This document shows positions 38,991-47,600 of a stretch of DNA of 64,000 nt, piece after piece. Under the pieces are notes generated by a model, which worked only from the letters and a program-made list of their open reading frames with translations, had not been told where the DNA came from and ran no database searches. The translations under genes were made by a program, and so were the position numbers. This DNA comes from Achromobacter aloeverae (GTDB taxonomy: Bacteria > Pseudomonadota > Gammaproteobacteria > Burkholderiales > Burkholderiaceae_B), in assembly GCF_004121055.1 (NCBI RefSeq), contig NZ_PYAL01000002.1, positions 496,001 to 560,000 on the forward strand. Direction: 5' to 3'. How positions within the stretch are numbered: position 1 is the first letter of the stretch; the number at the start of each line of letters is the position of its first letter.

Positions 38991-39766
38991 CGCCGACCCT
39001 GGTCTTCGACCTGGAGACCCTGCCTGACGTGCAGGGTCTGCGGCGGCTCAACGGCTGGGGGCCCGACGTGTCCGACCTGGAGGTGGCGGAGCGCGCCTTT
39101 GCCGCGCGCCGCGAAGCCACCGGCGGCGATTTCCTGCCCCTGCACCTGCACCAGATCGCCGTCATCGGTTGCGTCTTTCGCGACGAGCAGGGCTTTCGCG
39201 TGCGGACGCTGGGCAACCCGGACGATGCGGAGCCGGCCCTGCTGGCTCAGTTCTTCAAGACGATAGAGCGCTATACGCCCAAGCTGGTGAGCTGGAACGG
39301 CTCGGGCTTCGACCTGCCCGTGCTGCACTATCGCAGCCTGATCCACGGCGTCCCGGCGCCGCGCTACTGGGACCTGGGCGAGGACGACCGCGAGTTCAAG
39401 TTCAACAACTACATCGGCCGCTATCACACCCGCCACATCGACCTGATGGACGTGCTGGCCAAGTACAACGGGCGCGCCAATGCACCGCTGGACCAGTTGG
39501 CCAAGCTTTGCGGCTTTCCCGGCAAGCTGGGCATGGACGGCGGCAAGGTGTGGGAATCCTGGTGCCAGGGACGCGCCGACGAGGTGCGCGCCTATTGCGA
39601 GACCGACGTCGTCAATACCTGGCTGGTCTACTGCCGCTGGCGCTTCCTGCGTGGCGAGCTGGACCGCGTCTCGTACGACGAGGAGATTGCGCTGGTGCGC
39701 GAATCGCTGGCCAACAACCCGGCGCCGCACTGGCGGGAATACCTGGCCGCGTGGGACGCAAATTGA
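38987..39766 (+). CDS. predicted PolB-type 3'-5' exonuclease
   Basis: 259 aa. DEDDy-type exonuclease domain (DNA_pol_B_exo2 family). ExoI is VFDLETLPD (D8, E10), ExoII is in SWNGSGFDLPVL, and ExoIII is AYCETDVVNTW near the C terminus. The protein is a stand-alone nuclease with no polymerase. It overlaps the nlpD stop by 4 bp, so it belongs to the surE-pcm-nlpD transcript. In relatives it is commonly found beside rlmD; here a two-gene cassette separates it from rlmD. Substrate unknown. Confidence 0.92.
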   Translation: MTPTLVFDLETLPDVQGLRRLNGWGPDVSDLEVAERAFAARREATGGDFLPLHLHQIAVIGCVFRDEQGFRVRTLGNPDDAEPALLAQFFKTIERYTPKLVSWNGSGFDLPVLHYRSLIHGVPAPRYWDLGEDDREFKFNNYIGRYHTRHIDLMDVLAKYNGRANAPLDQLAKLCGFPGKLGMDGGKVWESWCQGRADEVRAYCETDVVNTWLVYCRWRFLRGELDRVSYDEEIALVRESLANNPAPHWREYLAAWDAN

Positions 39767-39899
39767 GGAGGGTTTGTGGAAGCGGGCCTGAAACCCCACT
39801 TTCGCAACCGACTGAAATAATCCTCCTCGGATAAGAAACCAACTCGTAATCAGGCTGGACAGACAATGGTCTCGCGTTCCCACTCCACAGGAGACCAAG

Positions 39900-40550
39900 A
39901 TGTCCCGATTCGCACTTCGTCCTATCATTGCCGGCCTGTCGCTGACCCTTGCCGCCGGCGCCTTGTCCGGCACGGCCCTGGCCGCCGCCGCCACTGACGC
40001 TCCCGCCGCCGCGCCCGCGGCCACGGCCCCGCAAGGCGGTCACGCCGGCAAGGGCTCGCACGCCGGTCCCGGCGAACACCGCCGCTGGGAGGGCATGCGC
40101 GACGCCTTGTGGATTCCCGGCCTGGGCCCCATCGGCAAGAAGGAAGTCGATCAGCTGAAGCTGAATACCCAGCAGGAAGGCCTGTTCAAGACCGCGCAGG
40201 AGGCCCAGCGTGACCTGGGCAAGTCCATGCACGAGGCCGGCCGGTCCCGCCACCAACTGCTCGACGAGCAGATCAAGGCCGGCAAGCTGGACCCGCACGC
40301 GCTGATGGACCAGGAAAGCCAGAGCCGCCAGCAGTTCCAGGGCCAGGTCGACCAGGTCAAGCAGAAGTGGCTGGCGGTCTGGGATAGCCTGAACGATACC
40401 CAGCGCGGCCAGGTGACCCAGTTCGTCAAGCAGCGCCAGGCCCGTTGGGAAGCCGACCGCAAGGAGCATCGCGGGGAGCATCGTGGCCCGGACGGCCATC
40501 GCCCGCCGCCCGCCGGGGCGCCGGCGCCGGCTGACAAGCCGGCGGGCTGA
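39900..40550 (+). CDS. Spy/CpxP-like periplasmic protein, His-rich
   Basis: 216 aa. A signal peptide (about 1-28, ending SGTALAAAA) is followed by an Ala/Pro/Gly/His-rich stretch, then a helical region (about 75-185) with regularly spaced Gln, Lys and Glu. This resembles the LTxxQ/CpxP-Spy group, with LNDTQRGQVTQFVKQRQARW as a derived motif. The C-terminal tail is His/Arg/Pro-rich (KEHRGEHRGPDGHRPPP) and could bind metal. AGGAGA lies just upstream of the ATG. It ends at two tandem terminators. Function probably periplasmic chaperone or metal/stress sensing, but this is family-level inference only. Confidence 0.75.
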   Translation: MSRFALRPIIAGLSLTLAAGALSGTALAAAATDAPAAAPAATAPQGGHAGKGSHAGPGEHRRWEGMRDALWIPGLGPIGKKEVDQLKLNTQQEGLFKTAQEAQRDLGKSMHEAGRSRHQLLDEQIKAGKLDPHALMDQESQSRQQFQGQVDQVKQKWLAVWDSLNDTQRGQVTQFVKQRQARWEADRKEHRGEHRGPDGHRPPPAGAPAPADKPAG

Positions 40551-40659
40551 TCGTCCGGTGACGGCATAAGGTGCTGCCCCGCCGGCCAGGCGTGAGATCC
40601 TGGTCGCGCCTGGGCTTCAGGTCAGGCCCTAGGCGGCAGGCGCCAGCATGGCACCCGGG

Positions 40660-40692
40660 AATGCCCGGTCCGGTTCCGGACCGGGCATTTTC
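40660..40692 (+). terminator. Rho-independent terminator after the Spy-like gene
   Basis: A perfect 14-bp stem (arms 40660-40673 and 40676-40689, GC-rich) closes on a 2-nt TT gap in the linear repeat and runs into TTTTCTT. It is a strong terminator for the Spy-like gene, 110 bp after its stop. Confidence 0.88.
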
Positions 40693-40712
40693 TTGTCCCG
40701 ACAAAGGAGATT

Positions 40713-40743
40713 GCCCTCAAGCCGCGCGCCGAGGGCTTTTTTT
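40713..40743 (+). terminator. second tandem terminator
   Basis: Arms GCCCTC (40713-40718) and GAGGGC (40731-40736) with a 12-nt GC-rich loop are followed by seven T. It lies 21 bp after the first terminator, so the porin promoter just downstream is well insulated from read-through. Confidence 0.8.
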
Positions 40744-40775
40744 GTGCGCACAGACGCGGCGATGCACAGCGAATC

Positions 40776-40790
40776 GCACCAATATGGTGC
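40776..40790. promoter_or_regulatory. NtrC binding site
   Basis: GCACCAATATGGTGC is a perfect 6-3-6 inverted repeat. It equals the strong NtrC site of enterobacterial glnA (GCACCA-N3-TGGTGC) in both arms. It sits about 50 bp upstream of a sigma-54 promoter, so nitrogen-limitation control of the porin gene is expected. Confidence 0.85.
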
Positions 40791-40832
40791 ATTGTGAATG
40801 ATTTGGATAGATTCCTAACCAAGTGAAAAAGT

Positions 40833-40848
40833 TGGCATGGATCGTGCT
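40833..40848 (+). promoter_or_regulatory. sigma-54 (RpoN) promoter of the TorF porin gene
   Basis: TGGCATGGATCGTGCT matches TGGCAC-N5-TTGCW, with the essential GG and GC 12 bp apart. Transcription should begin near 40859, leaving a leader of about 155 nt before the ATG at 41016. The leader contains a GC-rich hairpin around 40950-40975. Together with the upstream NtrC palindrome this is a coherent enhancer-dependent promoter. Confidence 0.85.
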
Positions 40849-41015
40849 TGAAAGGAAACAGGGCCAGTCAGGTCTGACGTCTTCCGGAGGAGGGAAGAGC
40901 GTCGCAAAAGGACCTTCCTGGCTTGTACGGCAGTTTCCAAGCACGCGACGGCCGGGCGGCGATGCCGCCGTCGTCCCCATAAGTCTCAACTTGTTCTCTC
41001 ATCAGGATCCGAACC

Positions 41016-41774
41016 ATGAAGAAGACGCTGCTCGCTGTACCCTTTGCCTTGGCTTCCTGCCTGGCGGTTGCCCCGGCGCTGGCCGCCGAGCCGACCGACC
41101 TGGGGGCTGGCCTGTCCCTGAGCGGCAATGCCACGGTGACCAACGACTATCGTTTCCGAGGCTATTCGCAGACGGACTTTCGTCCGGCGGCGCAACTGGG
41201 TTTCGACCTGACGCATACGTCCGGCTTCTACCTGGGCAACTGGAACTCCAACGTGTCCAGCGCCGTGTACACCGACGGCAACCTGGAAATGGACTTCTAC
41301 GGCGGCTGGAAGGGTGACATCGGCCACGGTTTTGGCCTGGATGTCGGCGTGCTGCACTACTACTACCCCGGTTCCAGCTCGCCCAAGGGCGGCAACTACA
41401 ACAACACGGATCTCTACATAGGCGGCAGCTACGCCAATTATTCGTTGAAGTACTCCTATACCCCGGGCGACTTCTTCAGCACCCCGAACTCCAAGGGCAC
41501 CTGGTACCTGGACGCATCGGCCAATTTCGACCTGGGCGACGGCTGGGGCCTGCTGGGCCACGTCGGCTACCAGAAACTGAAGAACGCAACCGACACCGAC
41601 GGCGACGACCTGGGCCATTACGTCGACTACAAGCTGGGCGTGACCAAGGACATCAAGGGCTGGGTCTTCGGCCTGGCCGCGGTCGGGGCGTCCAAGGACA
41701 ATTGGTACAACACCAAGTACGGCCATCCCGCCGGCCGCCTGGGCATCCTGGCGTCCATCCAGCGCACGTTCTAA
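41016..41774 (+). CDS. TorF-family putative porin (Gcw_chp family)
   Basis: 252 aa. Signal peptide about 1-23 (ALAAEP). The mature chain alternates polar and aromatic residues as in an outer-membrane beta barrel, starting LSLSGNATVTNDYRFRGYSQTD, which is the family hallmark, and ending in a C-terminal Phe (SIQRTF), the usual OMP insertion signal. Family members often accompany glnK-amtB, and a role in uptake of nitrogen compounds is suspected but not proven. Here the gene stands alone behind an NtrC site and sigma-54 promoter and ends in a strong terminator. glnB lies 5 kb downstream. Confidence 0.9.
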   Translation: MKKTLLAVPFALASCLAVAPALAAEPTDLGAGLSLSGNATVTNDYRFRGYSQTDFRPAAQLGFDLTHTSGFYLGNWNSNVSSAVYTDGNLEMDFYGGWKGDIGHGFGLDVGVLHYYYPGSSSPKGGNYNNTDLYIGGSYANYSLKYSYTPGDFFSTPNSKGTWYLDASANFDLGDGWGLLGHVGYQKLKNATDTDGDDLGHYVDYKLGVTKDIKGWVFGLAAVGASKDNWYNTKYGHPAGRLGILASIQRTF

Positions 41775-41830
41775 CCAGGTTTCCGAGTTTCGAGTTTCGA
41801 GCGGACCCGAGTCCGCCAGCTCCCAAGGGG

Positions 41831-41865
41831 ACAACGCCCGCCACTAACGGCGGGCGTTGTTTTTT
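41831..41865 (+). terminator. Rho-independent terminator after the TorF porin gene
   Basis: A 12-bp perfect stem (arms 41831-41842 and 41849-41860) with a 6-nt loop is followed by TTTTT. It lies 57 bp after the porin stop and isolates rlmD, whose own promoter must lie in the remaining 60 bp. Confidence 0.9.
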
Positions 41866-41925
41866 CCGTCGCTAGGGTTCCATTACAATGCCCGGCTGCT
41901 CGAATAGTCATGCCTGGATAGCTTA

Positions 41926-43374
41926 ATGGCCGAAGTTCTCGATATCGAATCCCTGGATCTGGAAGCCCGGGGAATCGCCCGCCGCGACGGCAAGGTGGTT
42001 TTCGTCGAAGGCGCCTTGCCTGGCGAACGTGTCACGGTGGAAACCGTGCGCCGCAAACCGTCGTATGAAATCGCGCGTACCGTGGACGTGCTGCGGCCGT
42101 CGTCGCAGCGCGTGAAGCCGCGCTGTCCGCACTTCGGCGTCTGCGGCGGATGCGCCATGCAGCACCTGGAGCCCTCGGCCCAGGTGGCGATCAAGCAACG
42201 GTCCCTGGAAGACACCTTCTGGCATGTGGGCAAGCTGCGTCCGGCCCGGGTGCTGGCGCCCTTGCACGGGCCGACCTGGGGCTACCGTTTCCGCGCCCGC
42301 CTGTCGGTGCGGGTGGTGGCCAAGAAGGGCGGGGTGCTGGTCGGTTTCCATGAGCGCAAGAGCAGCTACGTGGCCGACATGCGCGAATGCCACGTCCTGC
42401 CCCCGCACGTGGCCGGCCTGCTGATGCCGCTGCGCGCCATGATCACCCGCATGTCGCGCCCGGACCGCATGCCGCAGATCGAGGTCGCCGTGGGCGACGT
42501 GGCCACCGTCCTGGTGCTGCGCCACCTGGAGCCCTTGACCGACGGCGACATCGCCATCCTGCGCGAGTTCGCCACGCATCACGGCGTGCAATGGTGGCTG
42601 CAGCCCAAGGGGCCCGATACCTGTCATCCGCTGGAGCGCGAGCACGCCGACACGCTGGCGTATTCGCTGCCGGAATTCGGACTGCGCATGCCGTTCAAGC
42701 CGACCGACTTCACGCAGGTCAACCATGCCATCAACCGCGCGTTGATCTCGCGGGCCTTGACGCTGCTGGAGGTCCAGCCGACCGACCGCGTGGCGGACCT
42801 GTTTTGCGGCCTGGGCAATTTCACGCTGCCGCTGGCGACGCTGGCGCGCGAGGCGGTGGGCGTCGAGGGCAGCAAGGCCCTGACCGACCGCGCGCTGGAC
42901 GCCGCGCACCGCCACGGGCTGGGCGCGAGCACCCGCTTTTCCACGCTCAACCTGTTCGAGGTGGATGTGAAGTGGCTGCGCGGCCTGGGCTACTTCGATC
43001 GCATGCTGATCGATCCGCCGCGCGAAGGCGCGCAGGCGGTGGCGCAGGCGCTGGCCCTGCTGGCGCCGGCGGAACGGCCGCGCCGGATCGTCTACGTGTC
43101 CTGCAACCCCGCCACGCTCGCACGCGACGCGGCCATCATGGTGCACGAGGGCGGTTATGTGCTGCGCAGCGCGGGCGTGATCAATATGTTCCCGCACACG
43201 GGACACGTCGAATCCATCGCCGTGTTCGAGTCGCTGGACGACGAGGCCGTGCTGGCGGCGCAGAACCAGGCCGCCGAGAAGCGGCTGCTGGCGGAGCAGC
43301 AACAGCAGCAGGCGGAACAGCAACAGGCGGAACAGCAACAGCAGGCAGCGCCCACCGCCGCCACGACCGCCTGA
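41926..43374 (+). CDS. rlmD: 23S rRNA (uracil(1939)-C(5))-methyltransferase RlmD
   Basis: 482 aa. It methylates U1939 of 23S rRNA with SAM. The N-terminal TRAM domain (about 1-60) precedes a 4Fe-4S site with C67, C73 and C76 ([10 protein letters not shown]) and a fourth Cys in MRECHVLP. The SAM loop is [14 protein letters not shown], and the catalytic Cys lies in [13 protein letters not shown]. The last about 40 residues are an unusual Gln/Ala/Glu-rich tail encoded by short repeats (43288-43370), not part of the enzyme fold. It is convergent with argH across a bidirectional terminator. Confidence 0.96.
   Translation: MAEVLDIESLDLEARGIARRDGKVVFVEGALPGERVTVETVRRKPSYEIARTVDVLRPSSQRVKPRCPHFGVCGGCAMQHLEPSAQVAIKQRSLEDTFWHVGKLRPARVLAPLHGPTWGYRFRARLSVRVVAKKGGVLVGFHERKSSYVADMRECHVLPPHVAGLLMPLRAMITRMSRPDRMPQIEVAVGDVATVLVLRHLEPLTDGDIAILREFATHHGVQWWLQPKGPDTCHPLEREHADTLAYSLPEFGLRMPFKPTDFTQVNHAINRALISRALTLLEVQPTDRVADLFCGLGNFTLPLATLAREAVGVEGSKALTDRALDAAHRHGLGASTRFSTLNLFEVDVKWLRGLGYFDRMLIDPPREGAQAVAQALALLAPAERPRRIVYVSCNPATLARDAAIMVHEGGYVLRSAGVINMFPHTGHVESIAVFESLDDEAVLAAQNQAAEKRLLAEQQQQQAEQQQAEQQQQAAPTAATTA
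43288..43351 (+). repeat. short CAG/CAA-rich tandem repeat in the rlmD 3' end
   Basis: Units close to GCGGAACAGCAACAG recur three times with small length differences, encoding AEQQQ-type blocks in the RlmD tail. Repeat-number change would keep the frame when in multiples of three bases. Confidence 0.7.
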
Positions 43375-43386
43375 GTCAGCGGCAAA

Positions 43387-43416
43387 AACAAAGGCACGCG
43401 CAAGCGTGCCTTTGTT
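43387..43416. terminator. bidirectional terminator between rlmD and argH
   Basis: A 13-bp perfect stem (43387-43399 with 43404-43416) has a GCAA loop. Going minus, the stem runs into five T, fitting argH termination. Going plus, it lies 12 bp after the rlmD stop with a short T-rich tail. Confidence 0.85.
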
Positions 43417-43430
43417 CATTGCAGCCCGGT

Positions 43431-43489
43431 CACCAATCCCGGGCTTCGTTACCAACCCCGGACTTCGTCATCAACCCCGGGTTTCGTCC
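43431..43489. repeat. three imperfect 19-bp direct repeats at the argH 3' end
   Basis: Three consecutive units share the pattern ACCAAYCCCGGRCTTCGTY (third: ATCAACCCCGGGTTTCGTC). The third unit holds the argH stop codon and encodes its last residues DETRG; the first two are downstream, in the gap before the terminator. This looks like local tandem duplication of the gene end. Confidence 0.8.
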
Positions 43490-44901
43490 AGCACGCGCTG
43501 CGCTTCCTCGCGCACGCGTTCGGGCGCCGTGCCGCCGATGTGCTTGCGCGCGGCAACCGAGCCTTCCAGCGTCAGCACCTGGTGGATGTCCTCGCCGATG
43601 GCAGCGTTGTAGGCCCGCAGCTCGGCCAGCGTCAGGTCGGCCAGGTCGCAGCCGCGCTGCTCGCAGTCGCGCACCGCGTGCGCCACCACTTCGTGGGCGT
43701 CGCGGAAGGGCAGGCCGCGCTTGACCAGGTAGTCGGCCAGGTCGGTGGCCGTGGCGAAGCCCTGCAAGGCGGCGGCACGCATGTTGTCGGCCTTGACCTT
43801 GATGCCGCCGGCCATGTCCGCGAAGAGGGTCAGCGTGTCGCGCAGCGTATCCGCGGTGTCGAACAAGCCTTCCTTGTCTTCCTGGTTGTCCTTGTTGTAC
43901 GCCAGCGGCTGGCCTTTCATCAGGGTCAGCAGGGCGACCAGGTGGCCGTTGACGCGGCCAGTCTTGCCACGTGCCAGTTCCGGGACGTCCGGGTTCTTCT
44001 TCTGCGGCATGATGGAGCTGCCGGTGCAGAAGCGGTCGGCCAGGTCGATGAAGCCGACGCGCGGGCTCATCCACAGCACCAGTTCTTCCGAGAAGCGCGA
44101 CACGTGGGTCATGACCAGCGCGGCGGCGGCGCAGAACTCGATGGCGAAATCCCGGTCCGACACGGCGTCCAGCGAGTTGCGGCAAACGCCGTCGAAACCC
44201 AGGGTGCGCGCGACGCGCTCGCGATCGATGGGGTAGCTGGTGCCGGCGAGGGCGGCGGCGCCCAGCGGCAGGCGGTTGACGCGGCGGCGGCAGTCGGCCA
44301 GCCGTTCGGCGTCGCGGCCGAACATTTCGGCGTAGGCCAGCAGGTGATGGCCGAAGGTCACGGGCTGGGCCACCTGCAAATGGGTGAAGCCCGGCATGAT
44401 GGTGCCGGCATGCTCCAGGGCCACGCCGGCCAGGGCGTGGCGCAGTTGCCGCAGCAGGTCCAGCAGGATGTCGATTTCCCCGCGCAGCCACAGGCGGATG
44501 TCGGTCGCCACCTGGTCGTTGCGGGAGCGTCCGGTATGCAGGCGCTTGCCGGCGTCGCCGACCAGCTCCACCAGTCGCTTTTCGATATTCAGGTGCACGT
44601 CCTCCAGGTCGAGCAGCCACTGGAAGCGGCCTGCGTCGATCTCGGACAGGATCTGCGTCATGCCGCGCTGGATGTCGGCCAGGTCCTGGGCGGAAATGAT
44701 GCCCTGGGCAGCCAGCATGTCGGCGTGGGCCAGCGAGCCCTGGATGTCGTGGCGCGCCAGGCGCTTGTCGAAATCCACGGAGGCGGTGTATCGCTTGACG
44801 AGATCGGAAACCGGCTCGGAGAAGCGGGCGGACCAGGCCTGGGCCTTGTTGGCGAACTGGTCTTGCGTGGGGGCGGGGGAGTTTGCGGGGGTGTTTGCCA
44901 T
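43471..44901 (-). CDS. argH: argininosuccinate lyase
   Basis: 476 aa. It splits argininosuccinate to arginine and fumarate, the last step of arginine synthesis. The fumarase/aspartase superfamily signature [12 protein letters not shown] is present, with [33 protein letters not shown] and [16 protein letters not shown] blocks. The ATG at 44901 ([19 protein letters not shown]) is preferred over an in-frame ATG at 44940. It is divergent from nadE with only 84 bp between starts. Its 3' end overlaps the last of three 19-bp direct repeats. Confidence 0.97.
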   Translation of the reverse strand: MANTPANSPAPTQDQFANKAQAWSARFSEPVSDLVKRYTASVDFDKRLARHDIQGSLAHADMLAAQGIISAQDLADIQRGMTQILSEIDAGRFQWLLDLEDVHLNIEKRLVELVGDAGKRLHTGRSRNDQVATDIRLWLRGEIDILLDLLRQLRHALAGVALEHAGTIMPGFTHLQVAQPVTFGHHLLAYAEMFGRDAERLADCRRRVNRLPLGAAALAGTSYPIDRERVARTLGFDGVCRNSLDAVSDRDFAIEFCAAAALVMTHVSRFSEELVLWMSPRVGFIDLADRFCTGSSIMPQKKNPDVPELARGKTGRVNGHLVALLTLMKGQPLAYNKDNQEDKEGLFDTADTLRDTLTLFADMAGGIKVKADNMRAAALQGFATATDLADYLVKRGLPFRDAHEVVAHAVRDCEQRGCDLADLTLAELRAYNAAIGEDIHQVLTLEGSVAARKHIGGTAPERVREEAQRVLDETRG

Positions 44902-44985
44902 AGTGGGGGGGATTATAGAACCCGGCCGCGAACGCGGCATGCGATAATTTCATCCCTCTTTTTCTGCCTCTCCCCATCCCCAGCA

Positions 44986-46620
44986 ATGAGTACAGCCCGA
45001 GTCTCTATCGCGCAGATCAACGCTTGTGTCGGAGACCTGTCCGGCAATGCCCAGCGCGTGCTGGCGGCCGCCCGGCAGGCGCATGAGCAGGGGGCTGACA
45101 TCCTGCTGACGCCGGAGCTGGTCCTGACCGGCTATCCGCCCGAGGACCTGCTGCTGCGACCGCAGTTCGTGCAGGCGCAGCTGGAGGTGCTGGACGGCCT
45201 GCGCCAGGAACTGGCGCAATTCAAGGGCCTGCGGGTGGTGGTGGGCCACGTCGACGGGGAGGGCCGGTCACTGTACAACGCCGCGACCGTCTTCTTCGAG
45301 GGCGCGGCGCTGGGCAGCTACCGCAAGCGCGAACTGCCCAATTATTCGGTATTCGACGAGCAGCGCTATTTCAAGGCGGACGGCGCGCCGCTGACCTTCG
45401 AGGTCGCCGGCGTGACCTTCGGCGTGGTGATCTGCGAGGACATGTGGTTCGACCGCGCGCCGGCGGCCGCGCGCGAGGCCGGCGCCCAGGTGCTGCTGGT
45501 GCCCAACGCGTCGCCCTACAACACCGGCAAGCAGGACGATCGCCTGCGCGTGGCGCGCGATTGCGTGCGCGTCGGCGCCTGCGCGGTGGTGTACGCCAAT
45601 ATGGTGGGCGGACAGGATGAGCTGGTGTTCGATGGCGCCTCCTTCGCCATGGACCGCACCGGCCGCATGGCCGCGCGCTTGCCGGATTTCACCGAAGCGG
45701 TGCAGTCCATCGAGGTCGACGCCCAGGGCAATGTGCGTCCCGTGACGTCCCAGGCGGACGCCGCGGCGCCGGAACCCGAGGCGCAGGTCTGGCAGGCGCT
45801 GGTGCTGGGCGTGCGGGATTATCTGGGCAAGAACCGCTTTCCCGGCGCCATCATCGGCTTGTCCGGCGGCATCGATTCGGCCGTGGTGCTGGCGGTGGCG
45901 GTGGATGCGCTGGGCGCGGAGAACGTGCGCGCGGTCATGATGCCGTCGCGCTATACGGCGGACATTTCGCAGATCGATGCCGAGGACATGGCCAGGCGCC
46001 TGGGCGTGCAGTACGACGTCATCACCATCGGCTCGGTGGTCGATTCCTTCGAGGCCATGCTGGCGCCGCATTTCGCCGGGCGGCCGGTGGACGCGACGGA
46101 AGAGAATATCCAGGCGCGCGCGCGCGGCACCCTGCTGATGGCGCTGTCGAACAAGACCGGCCGGCTGGTGCTGACCACCGGCAACAAGTCGGAAATGACC
46201 ACGGGCTATTGCACGCTGTATGGCGACATGGCCGGCGGCTTCGCCGTCATCAAGGATGTGCCCAAGACCCTGGTCTACCGGCTGGCCGTATGGCGCAACC
46301 GGCAGCAGGAAGTCATACCGGAACGCATCATCACGCGGCCGCCGTCGGCCGAGTTGCGGGAGGACCAGAAGGACCAGGACAGCCTGCCGCCCTACGACAT
46401 CCTGGACGGCATCGTCGAGCGCTATATGGAGCGCAACGAGTCGGCCGCCGATATCGTCGCCGCGGGCTTTCCGCGGGAGGCGGTGGAGCAGGTGGTGCGC
46501 CTGATCCGCATCAATGAATACAAGCGCCGCCAGGCTCCTCCAGGACCGCGAATTACGCCGCGGGCGTTTGGCCGGGATTGGCGCTATCCTGTCACCAATG
46601 GCTTTCGCGAAACCGTGTAA
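44986..46620 (+). CDS. nadE: glutamine-dependent NAD+ synthetase
   Basis: 544 aa. It makes NAD+ from deamido-NAD using glutamine. The N-terminal nitrilase-type amidase (about 1-250) has the triad E44, K114 and C150 (VVICEDMWF). The synthetase domain has the PP-loop LSGGIDS (292-298) and TGNKSEMTTGYCTLYGD. The ATG at 44986 follows the family start ARVSIAQINACVGDLSGN; an apparent frame extending far upstream is an antisense shadow of argH. It is followed after 33 bp by glnB, a common betaproteobacterial pair. Confidence 0.97.
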   Translation: MSTARVSIAQINACVGDLSGNAQRVLAAARQAHEQGADILLTPELVLTGYPPEDLLLRPQFVQAQLEVLDGLRQELAQFKGLRVVVGHVDGEGRSLYNAATVFFEGAALGSYRKRELPNYSVFDEQRYFKADGAPLTFEVAGVTFGVVICEDMWFDRAPAAAREAGAQVLLVPNASPYNTGKQDDRLRVARDCVRVGACAVVYANMVGGQDELVFDGASFAMDRTGRMAARLPDFTEAVQSIEVDAQGNVRPVTSQADAAAPEPEAQVWQALVLGVRDYLGKNRFPGAIIGLSGGIDSAVVLAVAVDALGAENVRAVMMPSRYTADISQIDAEDMARRLGVQYDVITIGSVVDSFEAMLAPHFAGRPVDATEENIQARARGTLLMALSNKTGRLVLTTGNKSEMTTGYCTLYGDMAGGFAVIKDVPKTLVYRLAVWRNRQQEVIPERIITRPPSAELREDQKDQDSLPPYDILDGIVERYMERNESAADIVAAGFPREAVEQVVRLIRINEYKRRQAPPGPRITPRAFGRDWRYPVTNGFRETV

Positions 46621-46641
46621 GCCCCAATAAATAGAGTGTAG

Positions 46642-46992
<351 letters not shown>

Positions 46993-47035
46993 AAGGCCCC
47001 CCCCTACCGCGCGGAGCGCGGCCCCCCAGGGGGCG

Positions 47036-47070
47036 AAACCCGCGGACCGGGGGACCCGGATCCGCGGTTT
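47036..47070 (+). terminator. probable terminator hairpin after glnB
   Basis: A near-perfect 16-bp GC-rich inverted repeat (arms about 47036-47051 and 47055-47070, with one bulge and one mismatch) lies 45 bp after the glnB stop. Only a short T run follows, so termination may be partial. Confidence 0.55.
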
Positions 47071-47091
47071 CCCCGATGGGCCGGGGTTCTT

Positions 47092-47128
47092 GTGTTGGGT
47101 TTTTACTTTAGTGTTGGGTTTTTATTTA
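47092..47128. repeat. 18-19-bp tandem direct repeat
   Basis: Two adjacent copies of GTGTTGGGTTTTTAYTTTA (47092-47110 and 47111-47128, the second one base shorter) lie in the AT-rich gap between glnB and the ykvA-like gene. It could be part of the downstream promoter region, or simple duplication. Confidence 0.75.
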
Positions 47129-47191
47129 GTTGGCTGGATCTCGGTCTGCACGGCGTGAATCGACGAGCGATGCAAGTGCGGAGAGGCGGAC

Positions 47192-47572
47192 ATGGCCGGA
47201 AAGCTGAAGACCTGGGCGCGGTCGATAAAACGTGATGCCCATGCGCTTTACCTTGCGGCAAGAGATCCCAGGGTGCCCTGGTATGCGAAGGTGCTCGCCG
47301 CCTGCGTCGCCGGGTACGCACTGTCTCCCATCGATCTCATACCGGACTTCATACCGGTGATCGGGTTCCTGGACGACGTTATCCTGGTCCCGCTGGGAAT
47401 CCTGGCGGTCGTCAGGCTCATCCCGCCCGGGATCATGGCCGAACACCGGGCCGCTGCCGCGCTCGCTGCCGGACGCCCCGCCAGCCGTCTTGCCGGCGTT
47501 GTCATCGCGCTGATCTGGGCGGCGTCGATCGCGCTGGCCGCATGGCTGGCCTATCGATATTTCCATGCCTGA
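47192..47572 (+). CDS. YkvA family (DUF1232) small membrane protein
   Basis: 126 aa. The DUF1232 core is YALSPIDLIPDFIPVIGFLDDVILVP (about 41-67). A C-terminal membrane helix is at about 101-121 (GVVIALIWAASIALAAWLAY), and the N terminus is basic. The function of the family is unknown. The ATG at 47192 follows AGGCGG. It is convergent with the LysR gene at 47601 (28-bp gap). Confidence 0.88.
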   Translation: MAGKLKTWARSIKRDAHALYLAARDPRVPWYAKVLAACVAGYALSPIDLIPDFIPVIGFLDDVILVPLGILAVVRLIPPGIMAEHRAAAALAAGRPASRLAGVVIALIWAASIALAAWLAYRYFHA

Positions 47573-47600
47573 TGGCGGGGCGTCGCCTGGCGCCCTCGTA

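Noticed and set aside
43540..44985. Upstream extension of the nadE frame over argH
   Set aside because: It is antisense to ArgH, which has the lyase signature. NadE begins with its conserved nitrilase start at 44986.
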